Shown: positions 7,109-16,280, counted from the stretch's first letter. The stretch: DNA of 56,516 nt from Candidatus Hungatella pullicola (GCA_019114305.1 DXFU01000060.1:1-56516), one strand, 5' to 3'. Translations and numbers: made by a program. Notes: generated by a model from the sequence alone, not told the origin.

Positions 7109-8119
7109 ATGCAGATTGGAAAAGCAAGTATTCAATTTGAAGAGCCGCCTGTCATAGAAAGTATGGCCTCCATTGTAGGAAAAAAGGAGGGAGAAGGCCC
7201 TTTAGGAAGTCTGTTTGACGTTGTGGAGATGGATGATATGTTTGGGGCGGATACATGGGAAAAGGCGGAAAGCGCCCTTCAGAAGCAGACTGCAGATCTG
7301 GTTTTGGAGAAAGGAGGAATCAGAAAAAAAGAGGTGAGATATCTTTTTGCCGGAGATCTGTTGGGTCAGCTGATTGCCACCTCTTTTGGCACGGTGGATT
7401 TGGAAATTCCTTTATTTGGACTGTATGGAGCCTGTTCCACTATGGGTGAGGCAATGAGTCTGGGGGCTATGACAGTAGCGGCTGGTTACGGGGACCGGGT
7501 TATGGCCATGGCTTCCAGCCATTTTGCCACAGCGGAAAAGCAGTTTCGTTTTCCTCTGGGTTACGGAAATCAGAGGCCGTTTTCTGCTACCTGGACGGTA
7601 ACCGGCTGCGGCAGTGTAGTAATATCCAAAGGAAAGCGGGGAATTGCGGCCATCAAGGGAATTACAACCGGGCGGATGGTGGATATGGGAAGCAGAGATT
7701 CCATGAATATGGGAGCGGCTATGGCTCCGGCGGCCTTTCATACCATTGAACAGAATTTTGAGGATTTCGGGGTAGATGAAACCTACTATGACAAGATTAT
7801 TACAGGCGATTTAGGGGAAATAGGCAAAACGATTCTTCTGGATTTTATGAAAAATAAAAAAAGGGTTTTAGATCTGGTTCATATGGACTGCGGAATGGAA
7901 ATCTACAATAAAAACACTCAGGACACTCATGCGGGAGGAAGCGGCTGCGGCTGTTCTGCTTCTGTGCTTTGTGCCTATGTGCTTCCAAGGATTCAGGAAG
8001 GTATCTGGAAACGTGTTCTGTTTGTTCCCACAGGCGCCTTGCTTTCTACAGTCAGTTACAATGAGGGAAATACCATACCGGGAATCGCTCATGGAGTGGT
8101 TTTGGAGCATATAGGATAG
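7109..8119 (+). CDS. spoVAD: Stage V sporulation protein AD
   Basis: The 336-residue protein is SpoVAD, a thiolase/KAS-III-fold protein that binds dipicolinic acid and works with the SpoVA membrane proteins during DPA uptake. Family segments include GPLGSLFDVV, FAGDLLGQ, LYGACSTMGEA, SSHFATAEKQFRFPLGYGNQRP, TGDLGEIGK and HAGGSGCGCSASV. The frame is open from 7070, but the ATG at 7109 has AAAAGGAGG at 7095-7102 and matches the B. subtilis N-terminus. It starts a rightward operon diverging from the spoVAA operon, with spoVAE 12 bases downstream. Confidence 0.95.
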   Translation: MQIGKASIQFEEPPVIESMASIVGKKEGEGPLGSLFDVVEMDDMFGADTWEKAESALQKQTADLVLEKGGIRKKEVRYLFAGDLLGQLIATSFGTVDLEIPLFGLYGACSTMGEAMSLGAMTVAAGYGDRVMAMASSHFATAEKQFRFPLGYGNQRPFSATWTVTGCGSVVISKGKRGIAAIKGITTGRMVDMGSRDSMNMGAAMAPAAFHTIEQNFEDFGVDETYYDKIITGDLGEIGKTILLDFMKNKKRVLDLVHMDCGMEIYNKNTQDTHAGGSGCGCSASVLCAYVLPRIQEGIWKRVLFVPTGALLSTVSYNEGNTIPGIAHGVVLEHIG

Positions 8120-8131
8120 GAGGCGGCGAAA

Positions 8132-8488
8132 GTGGATTACGTAAAAGCCTTTGTTGTAGGAGGTATAATCTGTGCTTTGGTACAGATTTTAATGGACAAT
8201 ACAAAACTGATGCCCGGAAGAATTATGGTAATTCTTGTGGTTTCTGGCGCTGTTTTAGGGGCAGTGGGCCTGTATCAGCCTTTTGCGGACTGGGCAGGAG
8301 CCGGAGCCAGTGTTCCTCTTTTGGGATTTGGAAATACCTTGTGGAAGGGAGTGAAGAAAGCTGTAGATCAGGAAGGGCTTCTGGGGATTTTTAAGGGCGG
8401 GCTGACAGCCAGTTCGGCCGGAATCTGCGGAGCCCTTGTATTTGGATATATTTGTTCCCTGATTTTTAAGCCTAAAATGAAAGACTGA
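8132..8488 (+). CDS. spoVAE: Stage V sporulation protein AE (SpoVAEb type)
   Basis: The 118-residue membrane protein has four hydrophobic segments and starts MDYVKAFVVGGIICALVQILMD; LLGFGNTLWKGVKKAV is a family segment. The length is that of SpoVAEb. It begins with GTG after an AGGAGG site (8118-8123), 12 bases after spoVAD. As part of the SpoVA complex it is expected in the forespore inner membrane. The SpoVAF-like gene that follows in Bacillus is not here but lies about 24 kb away, at 32757-34169. Confidence 0.94.
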   Translation: MDYVKAFVVGGIICALVQILMDNTKLMPGRIMVILVVSGAVLGAVGLYQPFADWAGAGASVPLLGFGNTLWKGVKKAVDQEGLLGIFKGGLTASSAGICGALVFGYICSLIFKPKMKD

Positions 8489-8500
8489 TCAATATGCAGC

Positions 8501-8553
8501 AAAAAAGATGCAGGCGCCATAGAATCGCTGATTCTTGCGGCCTGCATCTTTTT
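8501..8553. terminator. Bidirectional terminator between spoVAE and the penicillin-binding protein gene
   Basis: AAAAAAGATGCAGGC at 8501-8515 is perfectly complementary to GCCTGCATCTTTTT at 8540-8553. An A-run on one side and a T-run on the other let the hairpin end transcription from both convergent genes. Confidence 0.9.
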
Positions 8554-8577
8554 GTGTTTAGATAAAGTATTTCCTTG

Positions 8578-11241
8578 TTATCTTCCAGGTCCAACTCTCT
8601 CTGTGCCGGGAGAAAGACTGGGATTGGTAATATAGCCAGGTCCGTAAAGACTGTCTCCTGGAGATACGGTTTCAGCCGGCTCCTGGGAAGTGGGAGGTAT
8701 GATTACGGAGGACTGGGTATGAAGGGTACAGTAACCTGGCATGGCAAATACAGAATCGTCGGTTACGCTTGTCTCTCCAGATGGAATGGACATAAATACC
8801 TCTGTCGTTCGCTCCGGACAATAAGGAGTAGGAAGACAATGAGATTCCGCGCAGACCGTAGCACGGATATGATTGTTGCACACCTCTGTGGGCACTGTGC
8901 CTTTCTCAAAATATTCTGTGTACACGGCGTTGCCTCTTGGGTCTTCGGTACACACTCCGGGAACCGCCAGCTTGCCGGATTTGCGGCAGATCTGGGCTGT
9001 TTCTATACTGTCAGGAACCTGAAAGCCAGGGTCAGAAAGTCCTTGGTGAACTCTGGTCATAATCTGCCTCCAGATCTTTTTGTGGAAAGAGGTACCGCCA
9101 TTTTGTGCTGTCAGCTTCTGATTGTTATCGCAGCCTGCCCATATTCCGGCGGTGTAGTAAGGGGTGTAGCCTACAAACCAGATATCGTTGTAGTCGCTGG
9201 TAGTACCGCTTTTTCCCGCGTTGGACATGCCGGGGATGCTTGCGCTTGCGCTGGTAGAGCTGGGACCGGCGCCTGGACGGGCAAATTTCCGGCTGCTTTC
9301 CATAGAAGCCGCCATGGCGTCAGTGAGAAGAAAAGCAGTAGATTCTTTCAGTACCTGATGAGTCTCCGGCGTGTTCTCAATGAGTACTTTGCCGTCATGA
9401 TCAAGAATTTTGGTAAAGAATACCGGTTTTGTATAAACGCCGCCGTTTGCGATGGTAGCGTATGCGGCTGTCAGTTCCAGATTGGACACTCCCTTGGTCA
9501 GTCCGCCCAGAGCCAGAGAAGCGGTGTAATCCCTGTCTTCCAGAGAAGTGATGCCGAAATTTTTTGCATATTCCACTCCAAGCTGAGGCGATACCGTTTC
9601 CATAAGACACCGTACAGCCACCACATTCATAGAATAGACAATTCCATCACGAATACTGGAATAGCCCTGGTATCCTGAACTGTACCAGTTGGAAAAAGTT
9701 TTATTGTTTACTGTGAAAGCGGAATCATAATATACCGTTCCCAGTGTAGCGCCGCAGGTATCCAGCGCAGGGGCAAAGGCAGAAATAACTTTGAATGTGG
9801 ACCCAGGCTGGCGATAGGCTCCAGTAGCCCTGTTTAAGGTCAGGTTTGCATTTTTTTCTCCCCGTCCGCCGCTGATGGCCTTTACCTGTCCTGTTTTTTG
9901 ATCCATAAGCACAAAGGACACCTGAGGCTGGAGAGTGATATTTAAGGTTTCTCCAATAATCTCATCCCCTTCTTTCAGGATTGCTTCTTTATATTGATCA
10001 ATATCCGCCTGGATTTCTTCCTTAGAGTCGTAAAGCCCGGTGTAGGAAGAGTTTCCGCTGGCTTTTTGATAACTTTCAATGTTCTTTTCCGAATAATGGG
10101 TGGTAGTTCCATCCGAACTGGTAACGGACAGGCGGTATTCCATAGAGTACCGGGCAGCAGTGTAATTGTCCGGATTGTTGATTTCTTCATCCACAATGGC
10201 CTGAAGCGTGGGATCCTGAGTAGTGTAGATAGACAGCCCCCCGCTGTAAAGCAGATTATGAGCCTGCGTATCTGTATATCCCAGCTCATCCTTTAAAGCC
10301 TGGATTACCTGGTCGATTAATTCATCTGTAAAATAACTGTATGGAGTAGAAGATTCTTTCAGTACGGCGTCCACACTTTGAATGCGGGAATAGACGTCGT
10401 CTTTCAGAGCCTCTTCCTGTTCCTCTTTGGAAATATAATCCTGTTCGTACATGTACTGAAGGATTACTTTCCTTTTTTCCTCATTGGCCTCCCGTCCAGT
10501 AATGGGATTAAATCTGGAAGGATTTTGTGTGATTCCTGCCAGTACGGCGCATTCGGAAAGGGTTAACTCTGAAACATCTTTCCCGAAATACCGTTTGGAG
10601 GCAACTTTGACTCCCAGAGAATTGTTGCCCAGATTGATTGTATTCAAATAGTTGGTGATAATCTGTTCCTTAGACATAACGCTGTCCAGTTTTACTGCCA
10701 GGTACCACTCCTGCAGTTTTCGCTCCAGGCGTTCTCCGAAGCTGTTTTCCATGCCGCCGCCAAACACGCTGTTTTTAATCAGCTGCTGGGTGATTGTGCT
10801 TCCTCCTCCGGCAGAAGAATCGCCGGTGAGAACTCCCTTTACGGCTCTCATAATAGAGCGGAGGTCTATTCCGTTGTGCTGCCAGAAACGGACATCTTCA
10901 TAGGCAACAAAGGCATCAATTAAGTCCTGTGGGAGCTCTTCGTAGGTGGCTTCCTCGCGATTGGAGCCTTCCATAACCAGAACCTCTGTTACATTGCCGG
11001 CGCTGTCGTAGATCGTAGTAGCATACTGGTCCGGAATAATGGTTGCAAGATCCACATCGGGTGCATTATCTATAATTCCTTTAACCATGCCGAAACCCAC
11101 GCTTGTGAAAACCGCGCAGCCAAACAGAGCAAGGACAAATATACATTTGAGGAAGGTAAAAAATACCCGGCTGGCATATTTCTTTTTTTTGGAGCTGAGA
11201 GCGCGGATTTTCCGTTCTGTCTCCTGCTTGCCATAATTCAT
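8578..11241 (-). CDS. Class A penicillin-binding protein (PBP1A family transglycosylase/transpeptidase)
   Basis: This 887-residue bifunctional enzyme polymerises lipid II and cross-links peptidoglycan. A short basic cytoplasmic tail and a membrane anchor near residues 25-52 are followed by a GT51 domain with Glu115 in AYEDVRFWQHNGI and GGSTITQQLIKN at 146-157. The transpeptidase domain carries the active serine in STFK (481-484), SMN at 537-539 and KSGTT at 677-681, so all catalytic motifs are present. The last 100 or so residues are Pro/Ser/Thr-rich with several Cys. It is a single-gene unit facing spoVAE, with its own promoter. Which cell-cycle stage or sporulation step it serves cannot be read from the sequence. 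Confidence 0.95.
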   Translation of the reverse strand: MNYGKQETERKIRALSSKKKKYASRVFFTFLKCIFVLALFGCAVFTSVGFGMVKGIIDNAPDVDLATIIPDQYATTIYDSAGNVTEVLVMEGSNREEATYEELPQDLIDAFVAYEDVRFWQHNGIDLRSIMRAVKGVLTGDSSAGGGSTITQQLIKNSVFGGGMENSFGERLERKLQEWYLAVKLDSVMSKEQIITNYLNTINLGNNSLGVKVASKRYFGKDVSELTLSECAVLAGITQNPSRFNPITGREANEEKRKVILQYMYEQDYISKEEQEEALKDDVYSRIQSVDAVLKESSTPYSYFTDELIDQVIQALKDELGYTDTQAHNLLYSGGLSIYTTQDPTLQAIVDEEINNPDNYTAARYSMEYRLSVTSSDGTTTHYSEKNIESYQKASGNSSYTGLYDSKEEIQADIDQYKEAILKEGDEIIGETLNITLQPQVSFVLMDQKTGQVKAISGGRGEKNANLTLNRATGAYRQPGSTFKVISAFAPALDTCGATLGTVYYDSAFTVNNKTFSNWYSSGYQGYSSIRDGIVYSMNVVAVRCLMETVSPQLGVEYAKNFGITSLEDRDYTASLALGGLTKGVSNLELTAAYATIANGGVYTKPVFFTKILDHDGKVLIENTPETHQVLKESTAFLLTDAMAASMESSRKFARPGAGPSSTSASASIPGMSNAGKSGTTSDYNDIWFVGYTPYYTAGIWAGCDNNQKLTAQNGGTSFHKKIWRQIMTRVHQGLSDPGFQVPDSIETAQICRKSGKLAVPGVCTEDPRGNAVYTEYFEKGTVPTEVCNNHIRATVCAESHCLPTPYCPERTTEVFMSIPSGETSVTDDSVFAMPGYCTLHTQSSVIIPPTSQEPAETVSPGDSLYGPGYITNPSLSPGTERVGPGR

Positions 11242-11264
11242 AGGAAACCTCCTTTACCTGGTAC

Positions 11265-11293
11265 ATTATACCAAAGATTGAAAGTCAATTCAA
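11265..11293 (-). promoter_or_regulatory. Sigma-A promoter of the penicillin-binding protein gene
   Basis: On the minus strand, TTGAAT (11293-11288), 17 bases, and TATAAT (11270-11265) lie just upstream of the start codon at 11241, giving a very short leader with the AAAGGAGG binding site. Confidence 0.7.
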
Positions 11294-11391
11294 CACTAAC
11301 CATTTTGGTGCATAATTGGATGAAATATACAGGCGGGAGAGGCTTTTCCATAAAAGGCATACCAAACAGTGAAAGAAAATTAGGGGAAATC

Positions 11392-11420
11392 TTGATTCCG
11401 GCGGTATATTTTACTATAAT
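11392..11420 (+). promoter_or_regulatory. Sigma-A promoter of the YigZ-family gene
   Basis: TTGATT at 11392-11397 and a perfect TATAAT at 11415-11420 are spaced by 17 bases. The start site would be near 11427, leaving about 26 bases before the ATG at 11453. Confidence 0.75.
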
Positions 11421-11452
11421 AACACCATCTATACAGGGAAATGAGGGAATTC

Positions 11453-12103
11453 ATGAGGACGCCATATAAAGTTCTGTATCAGCCAGGAGGCGGAGAATTA
11501 ACAGAGAAAAAGTCCCGCTTTATCGCTACGCTCCGTCCGGTAAAAACCGAGGAAGAGGCTCTGGCTTTTATTGAGGAGACAAGGAAGAAATACTGGGATG
11601 CCAGACATAACTGCTATGCATGGGTAATCGGTGAGAATGGGGAGAGCAAGCGGTGCAGCGACGACGGAGAGCCAAGCCAGACAGCAGGACGGCCTATGTT
11701 AGATGTATTGGAGGGGGAGGGAATACGGAATGTTTGCGCTGTGGTTACCAGATATTTCGGAGGAACTCTTTTGGGAACAGGCGGTCTGGTGAGAGCCTAT
11801 TCCGGGGCAGTGCAGGAAGGGCTGCGCGCCAGCGGAGTGGTAACCGTTTATCCGGCATCCAGACTGTCCGTTACTGTAGATTACAATACCATAGGCAAAC
11901 TTCAGTATCTTTTGGGACAGAGAGGGCTGAATGTGTTGGACAGCCAGTACGGCCAGGATGTGACTCTGATTGTTCTTGTTCCGGATGAGGAGATAGACAG
12001 TCTGCGGGAAAAGATTACAGATCTTACAGGAGCCAGAGCAAAGCAGGAAGTTTTGGATCCTGTTTATTATGGGATTTGGGAAAAAAAGGTGATTCTGTTT
12101 TAG
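11453..12103 (+). CDS. YigZ/IMPACT family protein
   Basis: The 216-residue protein belongs to the UPF0029/IMPACT family (B. subtilis YvyE, E. coli YigZ). The N-terminal domain holds LTEKKSRFIA, DARHNCYAWVIG, CSDDGEPSQTAGRPML and VVTRYFGGTLLGTGGLVRAYSGAV; the C-terminal domain (about 145-216) is the smaller ferredoxin-like DUF1949 part. Two in-frame ATGs, 11441 and 11453, are possible; GAGGG at 11443-11447 is well placed for the second and the length then matches B. subtilis. The eukaryotic relative IMPACT affects translational control; the bacterial role is not settled. It is a monocistronic unit. Confidence 0.9.
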   Translation: MRTPYKVLYQPGGGELTEKKSRFIATLRPVKTEEEALAFIEETRKKYWDARHNCYAWVIGENGESKRCSDDGEPSQTAGRPMLDVLEGEGIRNVCAVVTRYFGGTLLGTGGLVRAYSGAVQEGLRASGVVTVYPASRLSVTVDYNTIGKLQYLLGQRGLNVLDSQYGQDVTLIVLVPDEEIDSLREKITDLTGARAKQEVLDPVYYGIWEKKVILF

Positions 12104-12178
12104 AGAAAGAAGTAACCGGATCAGGGAAAAACTCCTTGCATTCTCATCTGGGGAATGATATACTGAAAAACTGTGGAA

Positions 12179-12208
12179 GGCTAAGGACAATTCTGTCCTT
12201 AGTTTTTT
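12179..12208 (+). terminator. Intrinsic terminator of the YigZ-family gene
   Basis: CTAAGGACA (12181-12189) and TGTCCTTAG (12194-12202) form a perfect stem with a 4-base loop followed by TTTTTT. Confidence 0.92.
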
Positions 12209-12372
12209 CACGTAGGGGACAAGTTTCCTGAAAAAACAGGTATAAAAATTTTGTTTTCATAAAATATTACCTGAAACAGTTTTTTGGAGGAAGTTAGAAT
12301 AGGATGTTTTTGCGAAAGGGAATTTCTCCCTGCGCAGAAGGATTCACGAGGAATAGAAAGAAGAATACAGAT

Positions 12373-14211
12373 ATGATGATGAAGAGAGAAGATGTAAGAA
12401 ACGTAGCTATTATCGCCCATGTAGATCACGGCAAAACCACTTTGGTAGATGCTCTGTTAAAGCAGAGCGGAGTGTTCAGGGAAAATCAGGAAGTGGTAGA
12501 GAGAGTTATGGACTCTAACGATATTGAACGGGAGAGAGGCATTACCATTCTTTCCAAGAATACAGCCGTTCACTACAATGGGACCAAGATTAATATTATC
12601 GACACGCCAGGACATGCGGATTTCGGCGGTGAAGTGGAGCGTGTTTTGAAGATGGTAAACGGTGTAATTCTTGTAGTAGACGCTTATGAGGGCGTTATGC
12701 CGCAGACCAAGTTTGTTTTGAGAAAGGCCTTGGAGCTGGGACTTTCTGTAGTAACCTGCATCAATAAAATTGACCGCCCTGAGGCCAGGCCAGAGGAAGT
12801 GGAAGAGGAAGTATTAGAACTTCTTATGGATTTGGATGCCACGGAGGAGCAGCTGGACTGTCCGTTTATCTACGCATCTGCCAAGGCTGGATTCGCGAAG
12901 AAGAATCTGGAAGATGAGGGAACAGACATGGGTCCTTTGTTCCAGACAATTGTTGACCACATACCAGCTCCAAAGGGAGATCCGGAAGCGTCTACTCAGC
13001 TTTTGATCAGTACCATTGATTATAATGAGTATGTAGGAAGAATCGGCGTCGGAAAGGTGGATAACGGAAAGATACGCGTTAATCAGGAATGCGTTATAGT
13101 TAACCATCACGACCCTGACAAGTTCCGTAAGGTAAAGGTGGGAAAACTGTATGAATATGAGGGACTGAATAAGGTTGAGGTATCTGAGGCATCTATTGGG
13201 GCTATTGTAGCTATTTCCGGAATTACAGATATTCACATTGGCGACACTTTATGTTCCCCTGAAAATCCGGAGGCCATTCCTTTCCAGAAAATTTCCGAGC
13301 CCACCATTGCCATGAACTTTATGGTTAATGACAGTCCTCTGGCAGGACAGGAAGGAAAATACGTAACCTCCCGCCATATCAGAGAGAGACTGTTCAGAGA
13401 ACTGAATACAGACGTAAGTCTGAGAGTGGAAGAGACCGACTCACCTGACTGCTTTAAGGTATCCGGACGAGGAGAGCTTCACTTGTCTGTGCTTATTGAG
13501 AATATGAGAAGAGAAGGCTTTGAGTTTGCTGTAAGCAAGGCTGAGGTTCTTTATCATTATGATGAGAGAAACAGAAAGCTGGAGCCAATGGAAATTGCTT
13601 ATATTGATGTGCCTGAGGAGTTCACCGGTGCGGTAATCCAAAAGCTGACCAGCCGAAAAGGAGAGCTTCAGGGGATGAGTCCGTCCAACGGAGGATATAC
13701 ACGCCTGGAGTTTGCCATTCCTTCCAGAGGTCTGATCGGTTATCGTGGAGAGTTTATGACAGATACGAAGGGAAATGGCATTATGAATACTGCTTTTGAC
13801 GGCTACGCTCCTTATAAGGGAGATCTTTCCTACAGAAAAACAGGTTCTCTGATTGCCTATGAGTCCGGCGAATCTATTACTTACGGACTGTTTAATGCCC
13901 AGGAGAGAGGAACCTTGTTTATAGGACCTGGCGTTAAGGTGTATTCAGGCATGGTAATTGGCCAGAATCCAAAGGCTGAGGACATTGAGATAAATGTCTG
14001 CAAGACAAAGAAGCTGACCAACACCCGTTCCTCCAGTGCAGATGAGGCTTTAAAGCTGACGCCGCCCAAGGAGATGAGTCTGGAGCAGTGTCTGGATTTT
14101 ATTGATACCGATGAGCTTTTGGAAATTACTCCTCTGAGCTTAAGAATCAGAAAGAAGATTCTGGATCCGACTATGAGAAAGAGGGCTGCTATTAATAAAA
14201 AACAGCAGTAA
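12373..14211 (+). CDS. typA: Translational GTPase TypA/BipA
   Basis: The 612-residue protein is the ribosome-binding GTPase TypA (BipA), involved in 50S assembly and stress or cold adaptation. G1 is [17 protein letters not shown]3 [12 protein letters not shown]4 [14 protein letters not shown] and G5 YASAKAG; EF-G-like domains III and V and the BipA-specific C-terminal domain follow. The frame is open from an ATG at 12304, but homologues start at MKREDVRN, and three successive ATGs (12373, 12376, 12379) stand there behind a modest GAAAGAAG site. With 12373 the length equals that of B. subtilis. A GGAGG at 12286-12290 lies 13 bases from the 12304 ATG, so an N-terminal extension is not fully excluded. 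Confidence 0.95.
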   Translation: MMMKREDVRNVAIIAHVDHGKTTLVDALLKQSGVFRENQEVVERVMDSNDIERERGITILSKNTAVHYNGTKINIIDTPGHADFGGEVERVLKMVNGVILVVDAYEGVMPQTKFVLRKALELGLSVVTCINKIDRPEARPEEVEEEVLELLMDLDATEEQLDCPFIYASAKAGFAKKNLEDEGTDMGPLFQTIVDHIPAPKGDPEASTQLLISTIDYNEYVGRIGVGKVDNGKIRVNQECVIVNHHDPDKFRKVKVGKLYEYEGLNKVEVSEASIGAIVAISGITDIHIGDTLCSPENPEAIPFQKISEPTIAMNFMVNDSPLAGQEGKYVTSRHIRERLFRELNTDVSLRVEETDSPDCFKVSGRGELHLSVLIENMRREGFEFAVSKAEVLYHYDERNRKLEPMEIAYIDVPEEFTGAVIQKLTSRKGELQGMSPSNGGYTRLEFAIPSRGLIGYRGEFMTDTKGNGIMNTAFDGYAPYKGDLSYRKTGSLIAYESGESITYGLFNAQERGTLFIGPGVKVYSGMVIGQNPKAEDIEINVCKTKKLTNTRSSSADEALKLTPPKEMSLEQCLDFIDTDELLEITPLSLRIRKKILDPTMRKRAAINKKQQ

Positions 14212-14240
14212 CTGATATATTGGAAAATCCTTGATTGCCT

Positions 14241-14293
14241 TGCCGCCGCAAACAGGTTATACTAAAAATATACCTGTTTGCGGCGGATTTTTT
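14241..14293 (+). terminator. Strong intrinsic terminator of typA
   Basis: A 15-bp perfect stem, CCGCCGCAAACAGGT (14243-14257) with ACCTGTTTGCGGCGG (14272-14286), is followed by ATTTTTTG. It excludes translation from the open frame that reaches back to 14235 in the next gene. Confidence 0.95.
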
Positions 14294-14318
14294 GTTTGAC
14301 GGAGAAAGGGGCGGGATT

Positions 14319-14927
14319 ATGGAGAAAATTTTAGTGACTATTGGACGTCAGTATGGCAGCGGAGGACGTATGATCGGCCGCCAGATTGCAGAGAATTTGG
14401 GAATTTCATTCTATGACCGGGAGCTGATTGAACTGGCTTCACAAAAAAGCGGAATTGAGGTAGGGACGCTTTCCATGTTTAATGAACGGGCAGTTCCTGC
14501 AACCTTGCTTAAGATGAAGAGCAGGGGGGCAGGAAAAGATGTGGGGGATATTCTTTTTCAAACGCAGACACAGATTATCCGGGAGATAGCTGAGAAGGAG
14601 TCCTGCGTGATTATCGGCCGGTGCGGAGATTATGTTTTGCAGGATTTTCCGCAGCTGTTTTCTGTATTTGTCACGGCGCCCATTCCAAAAAGAGTGCAGC
14701 GGATTATGGAGCGGAACCATATGTCTGAGGAAGATGCAAGGGCAGCTGTTGACAAGGTAGACAGGCAGAGAAGAGATTACTACAACCACTATACGGGAAA
14801 AAGCTTGGGAGGGCCGGAAAGTTACCAGTTAACGGTTGACAGCAGCGTTCTTGGAATTGAGGGTACGGTGAGAGCGTTGGAAGAAAAGATTGGTTTCAGA
14901 ATTAAGAATAAAGAGTATGTGTTATAA
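14319..14927 (+). CDS. Cytidylate kinase-like family protein
   Basis: The 202-residue protein matches the cytidylate kinase-like family (Pfam cytidylate kinase-2 type). It has a P-loop-like N-terminus, ITIGRQYGSGGRMIG in consensus form (here VTIGRQYGSGGRMIGRQIA), then ISFYDRELIELAS, and a middle segment SCVIIGRCGDYVL typical of the family. The substrate is not established for these proteins and may not be CMP. The ATG at 14319 follows a GGGGCGGG stretch; upstream codons fall inside the typA terminator and are excluded. It is a single gene between two terminators. Confidence 0.85.
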   Translation: MEKILVTIGRQYGSGGRMIGRQIAENLGISFYDRELIELASQKSGIEVGTLSMFNERAVPATLLKMKSRGAGKDVGDILFQTQTQIIREIAEKESCVIIGRCGDYVLQDFPQLFSVFVTAPIPKRVQRIMERNHMSEEDARAAVDKVDRQRRDYYNHYTGKSLGGPESYQLTVDSSVLGIEGTVRALEEKIGFRIKNKEYVL

Positions 14928-14964
14928 AAAATATAAGCCTCCTTGCCGGGGGCTTATATTTTTG
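14928..14964 (+). terminator. Intrinsic terminator of the cytidylate kinase-like gene
   Basis: AAAAATATAAGCC (14928-14940) pairs with GGCTTATATTTTT (14952-14964). The A-run and T-run make it usable from both sides, also for the convergent LacI-family gene. Confidence 0.88.
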
Positions 14965-15023
14965 AAGAAACCTGAGGATACGGGAGAGGTCCCATAGGAT
15001 TTCCATGTTCTGTTTGCAAGATT

Positions 15024-16052
15024 TTAGGATGGGGGCAAAGGTGCACAGCTGTCCCTTTCTACAATATGGTGAGGCACAATGGTTTTTGTGGCCATTAAAT
15101 TGGGATTCTCAATATGGCTGATCATTTGGGCGGCAGCTTCTGTTCCCAGCTGCAGGGAGTTAATGTCCACGGAAGTCAGCTGAGGCCTGGTAAGGCGGGC
15201 GTACAGAGAATTGTTAAAAGAGATGATGGATAAATCTTCTGGAACGGACAGCCCCATTTCCAGACAGACTCGTTCCAGGAAGGTAGCCAGAATATCATCG
15301 CTGACCAGGACAGCTGTGGGCCGGTCATGCATCTGAAGAAGGGACTGCAGGGATTGAATTCCTTCTTCCATGTGGAAGGTGGTTTCAATACAGTAATCCT
15401 GACGGAAGGGGATAGAATTTTCCGCCAAAGCCAGCATATATCCAGATTTTCTGTCACCCGCGAAAAGGAGGGAGTGGTGTCCGGATAAGTAAGCAATCCG
15501 TCTGTGGCCCAGGGAGATCAGATACTGAGCGGCCTCTCTGCCTGCCAGAACATTGTCGTTGTCCACATAGATGGTCTGGTTGGCATTTCGATAGGCTTTT
15601 CCTACCAGGACATACAGAAGGCCTTCCTCATAGAGAAAGTCCACAACCGGATCCTGTTCTCTGGAATAAAGGACAATGAAGCCTTCGGCCAATCTGTTCC
15701 TGACCATGGTTTGAACCACGTGGAGAATTTCTTCCTCATCTTTTCCTGTAATTACCGTATTGATATACTGCTTCTGGTTGCACAGCAAACTGATTCCCCG
15801 GACGGCCTCCAGGTAGAAAGAATTTTCATAAGTTTCGCGCTCAGAAGGAGGCAGGATAATTCCAATGGTTCTGGAATTCTGAGTGGCCAGACTGCTGGCT
15901 TGAAAATTTGGCTCATAGCCCAGCTGAGCCATAGCTCTGCGCACCTTTTCTTTTGTCTGCCGGCTGATGGAAGGATGGTCGCTGCAGGTACGGGATACAG
16001 TAGAAGGGGATACCCCTGCAAGGGCAGCCACATCTTTTATAGTAACAGGCAC
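15024..16052 (-). CDS. LacI family transcriptional regulator (MalR-like)
   Basis: The 342-residue repressor has the N-terminal LacI helix-turn-helix (TIKDVAALAGVSPSTVSR, residues 4-21), the hinge region near 50-60, and a periplasmic-binding-protein-like effector domain (SRTIGIILPP to the C-terminus). It starts with GTG after an AAGGAGG site. It diverges from the PTS-phosphatase-malQ operon, and the shared region holds two TGCAA-N4-TTGCA palindromes of the type bound by LacI/MalR proteins. I infer that it represses that operon and perhaps itself in the absence of a maltose-related effector. Confidence 0.9.
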   Translation of the reverse strand: MPVTIKDVAALAGVSPSTVSRTCSDHPSISRQTKEKVRRAMAQLGYEPNFQASSLATQNSRTIGIILPPSERETYENSFYLEAVRGISLLCNQKQYINTVITGKDEEEILHVVQTMVRNRLAEGFIVLYSREQDPVVDFLYEEGLLYVLVGKAYRNANQTIYVDNDNVLAGREAAQYLISLGHRRIAYLSGHHSLLFAGDRKSGYMLALAENSIPFRQDYCIETTFHMEEGIQSLQSLLQMHDRPTAVLVSDDILATFLERVCLEMGLSVPEDLSIISFNNSLYARLTRPQLTSVDINSLQLGTEAAAQMISHIENPNLMATKTIVPHHIVERDSCAPLPPS

Positions 16053-16088
16053 AAAAATACCTCCTTTTTAAATTTAAATTCTAATTCT

Positions 16089-16117
16089 ATTTTAGTCTTT
16101 CCGTTGGCTGTTGTCAA
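16089..16117 (-). promoter_or_regulatory. Sigma-A promoter of the LacI-family regulator gene
   Basis: On the minus strand, a consensus TTGACA (16117-16112), a 17-base spacer and TAAAAT (16094-16089) precede the GTG start by about 37 bases. Confidence 0.8.
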
Positions 16118-16136
16118 ATGATTTTGCGTTAAATTT

Positions 16137-16150
16137 TGCAAACGATTGCA
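16137..16150. promoter_or_regulatory. LacI-family operator O1
   Basis: TGCAAACGATTGCA is a palindrome with a central CG, the typical LacI/MalR operator form. It lies about 20 bases upstream of the regulator's -35 box and about 80 bases upstream of the PTS -35 box, so it could assist looping with O2 or autoregulation. Confidence 0.65.
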
Positions 16151-16231
16151 TGAATGTTTCTTGAAATTGCACAAAAATCCTAAATATAAATTGTGAAAAA
16201 TAGAGAAACAGAGAAAAAAGTATAAAACCAC

Positions 16232-16260
16232 TTGATAATTAAAAAGAAAGACGGTATGCT
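16232..16260 (+). promoter_or_regulatory. Sigma-A promoter of the maltose-type PTS operon
   Basis: TTGATA (16232-16237) and TATGCT (16255-16260) are spaced by 17 bases. Operator O2 begins at the next base, so the transcription start falls inside the operator. Confidence 0.75.
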
Positions 16261-16280
16261 TAATGCAAGCGATTGCATTA
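16261..16280. promoter_or_regulatory. LacI-family operator O2 over the PTS transcription start
   Basis: TAATGCAAGCGATTGCATTA has 8-base perfect arms around a GCGA core. Its placement directly after the -10 box is that of a simple steric repressor site. Confidence 0.75.

Noticed and set aside
8575-9678. Long open frame on the plus strand opposite the penicillin-binding protein
   Set aside because: It lies entirely antisense to a gene with all catalytic motifs, has a low-complexity Cys/Arg/Gly-rich composition, no ribosome binding site and no recognisable domain.
12304-12372. N-terminal extension of TypA from an upstream ATG
   Set aside because: Homologues start at the MKREDVRN region; the upstream Shine-Dalgarno is 13 bases from its ATG. 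Kept only as a remark.
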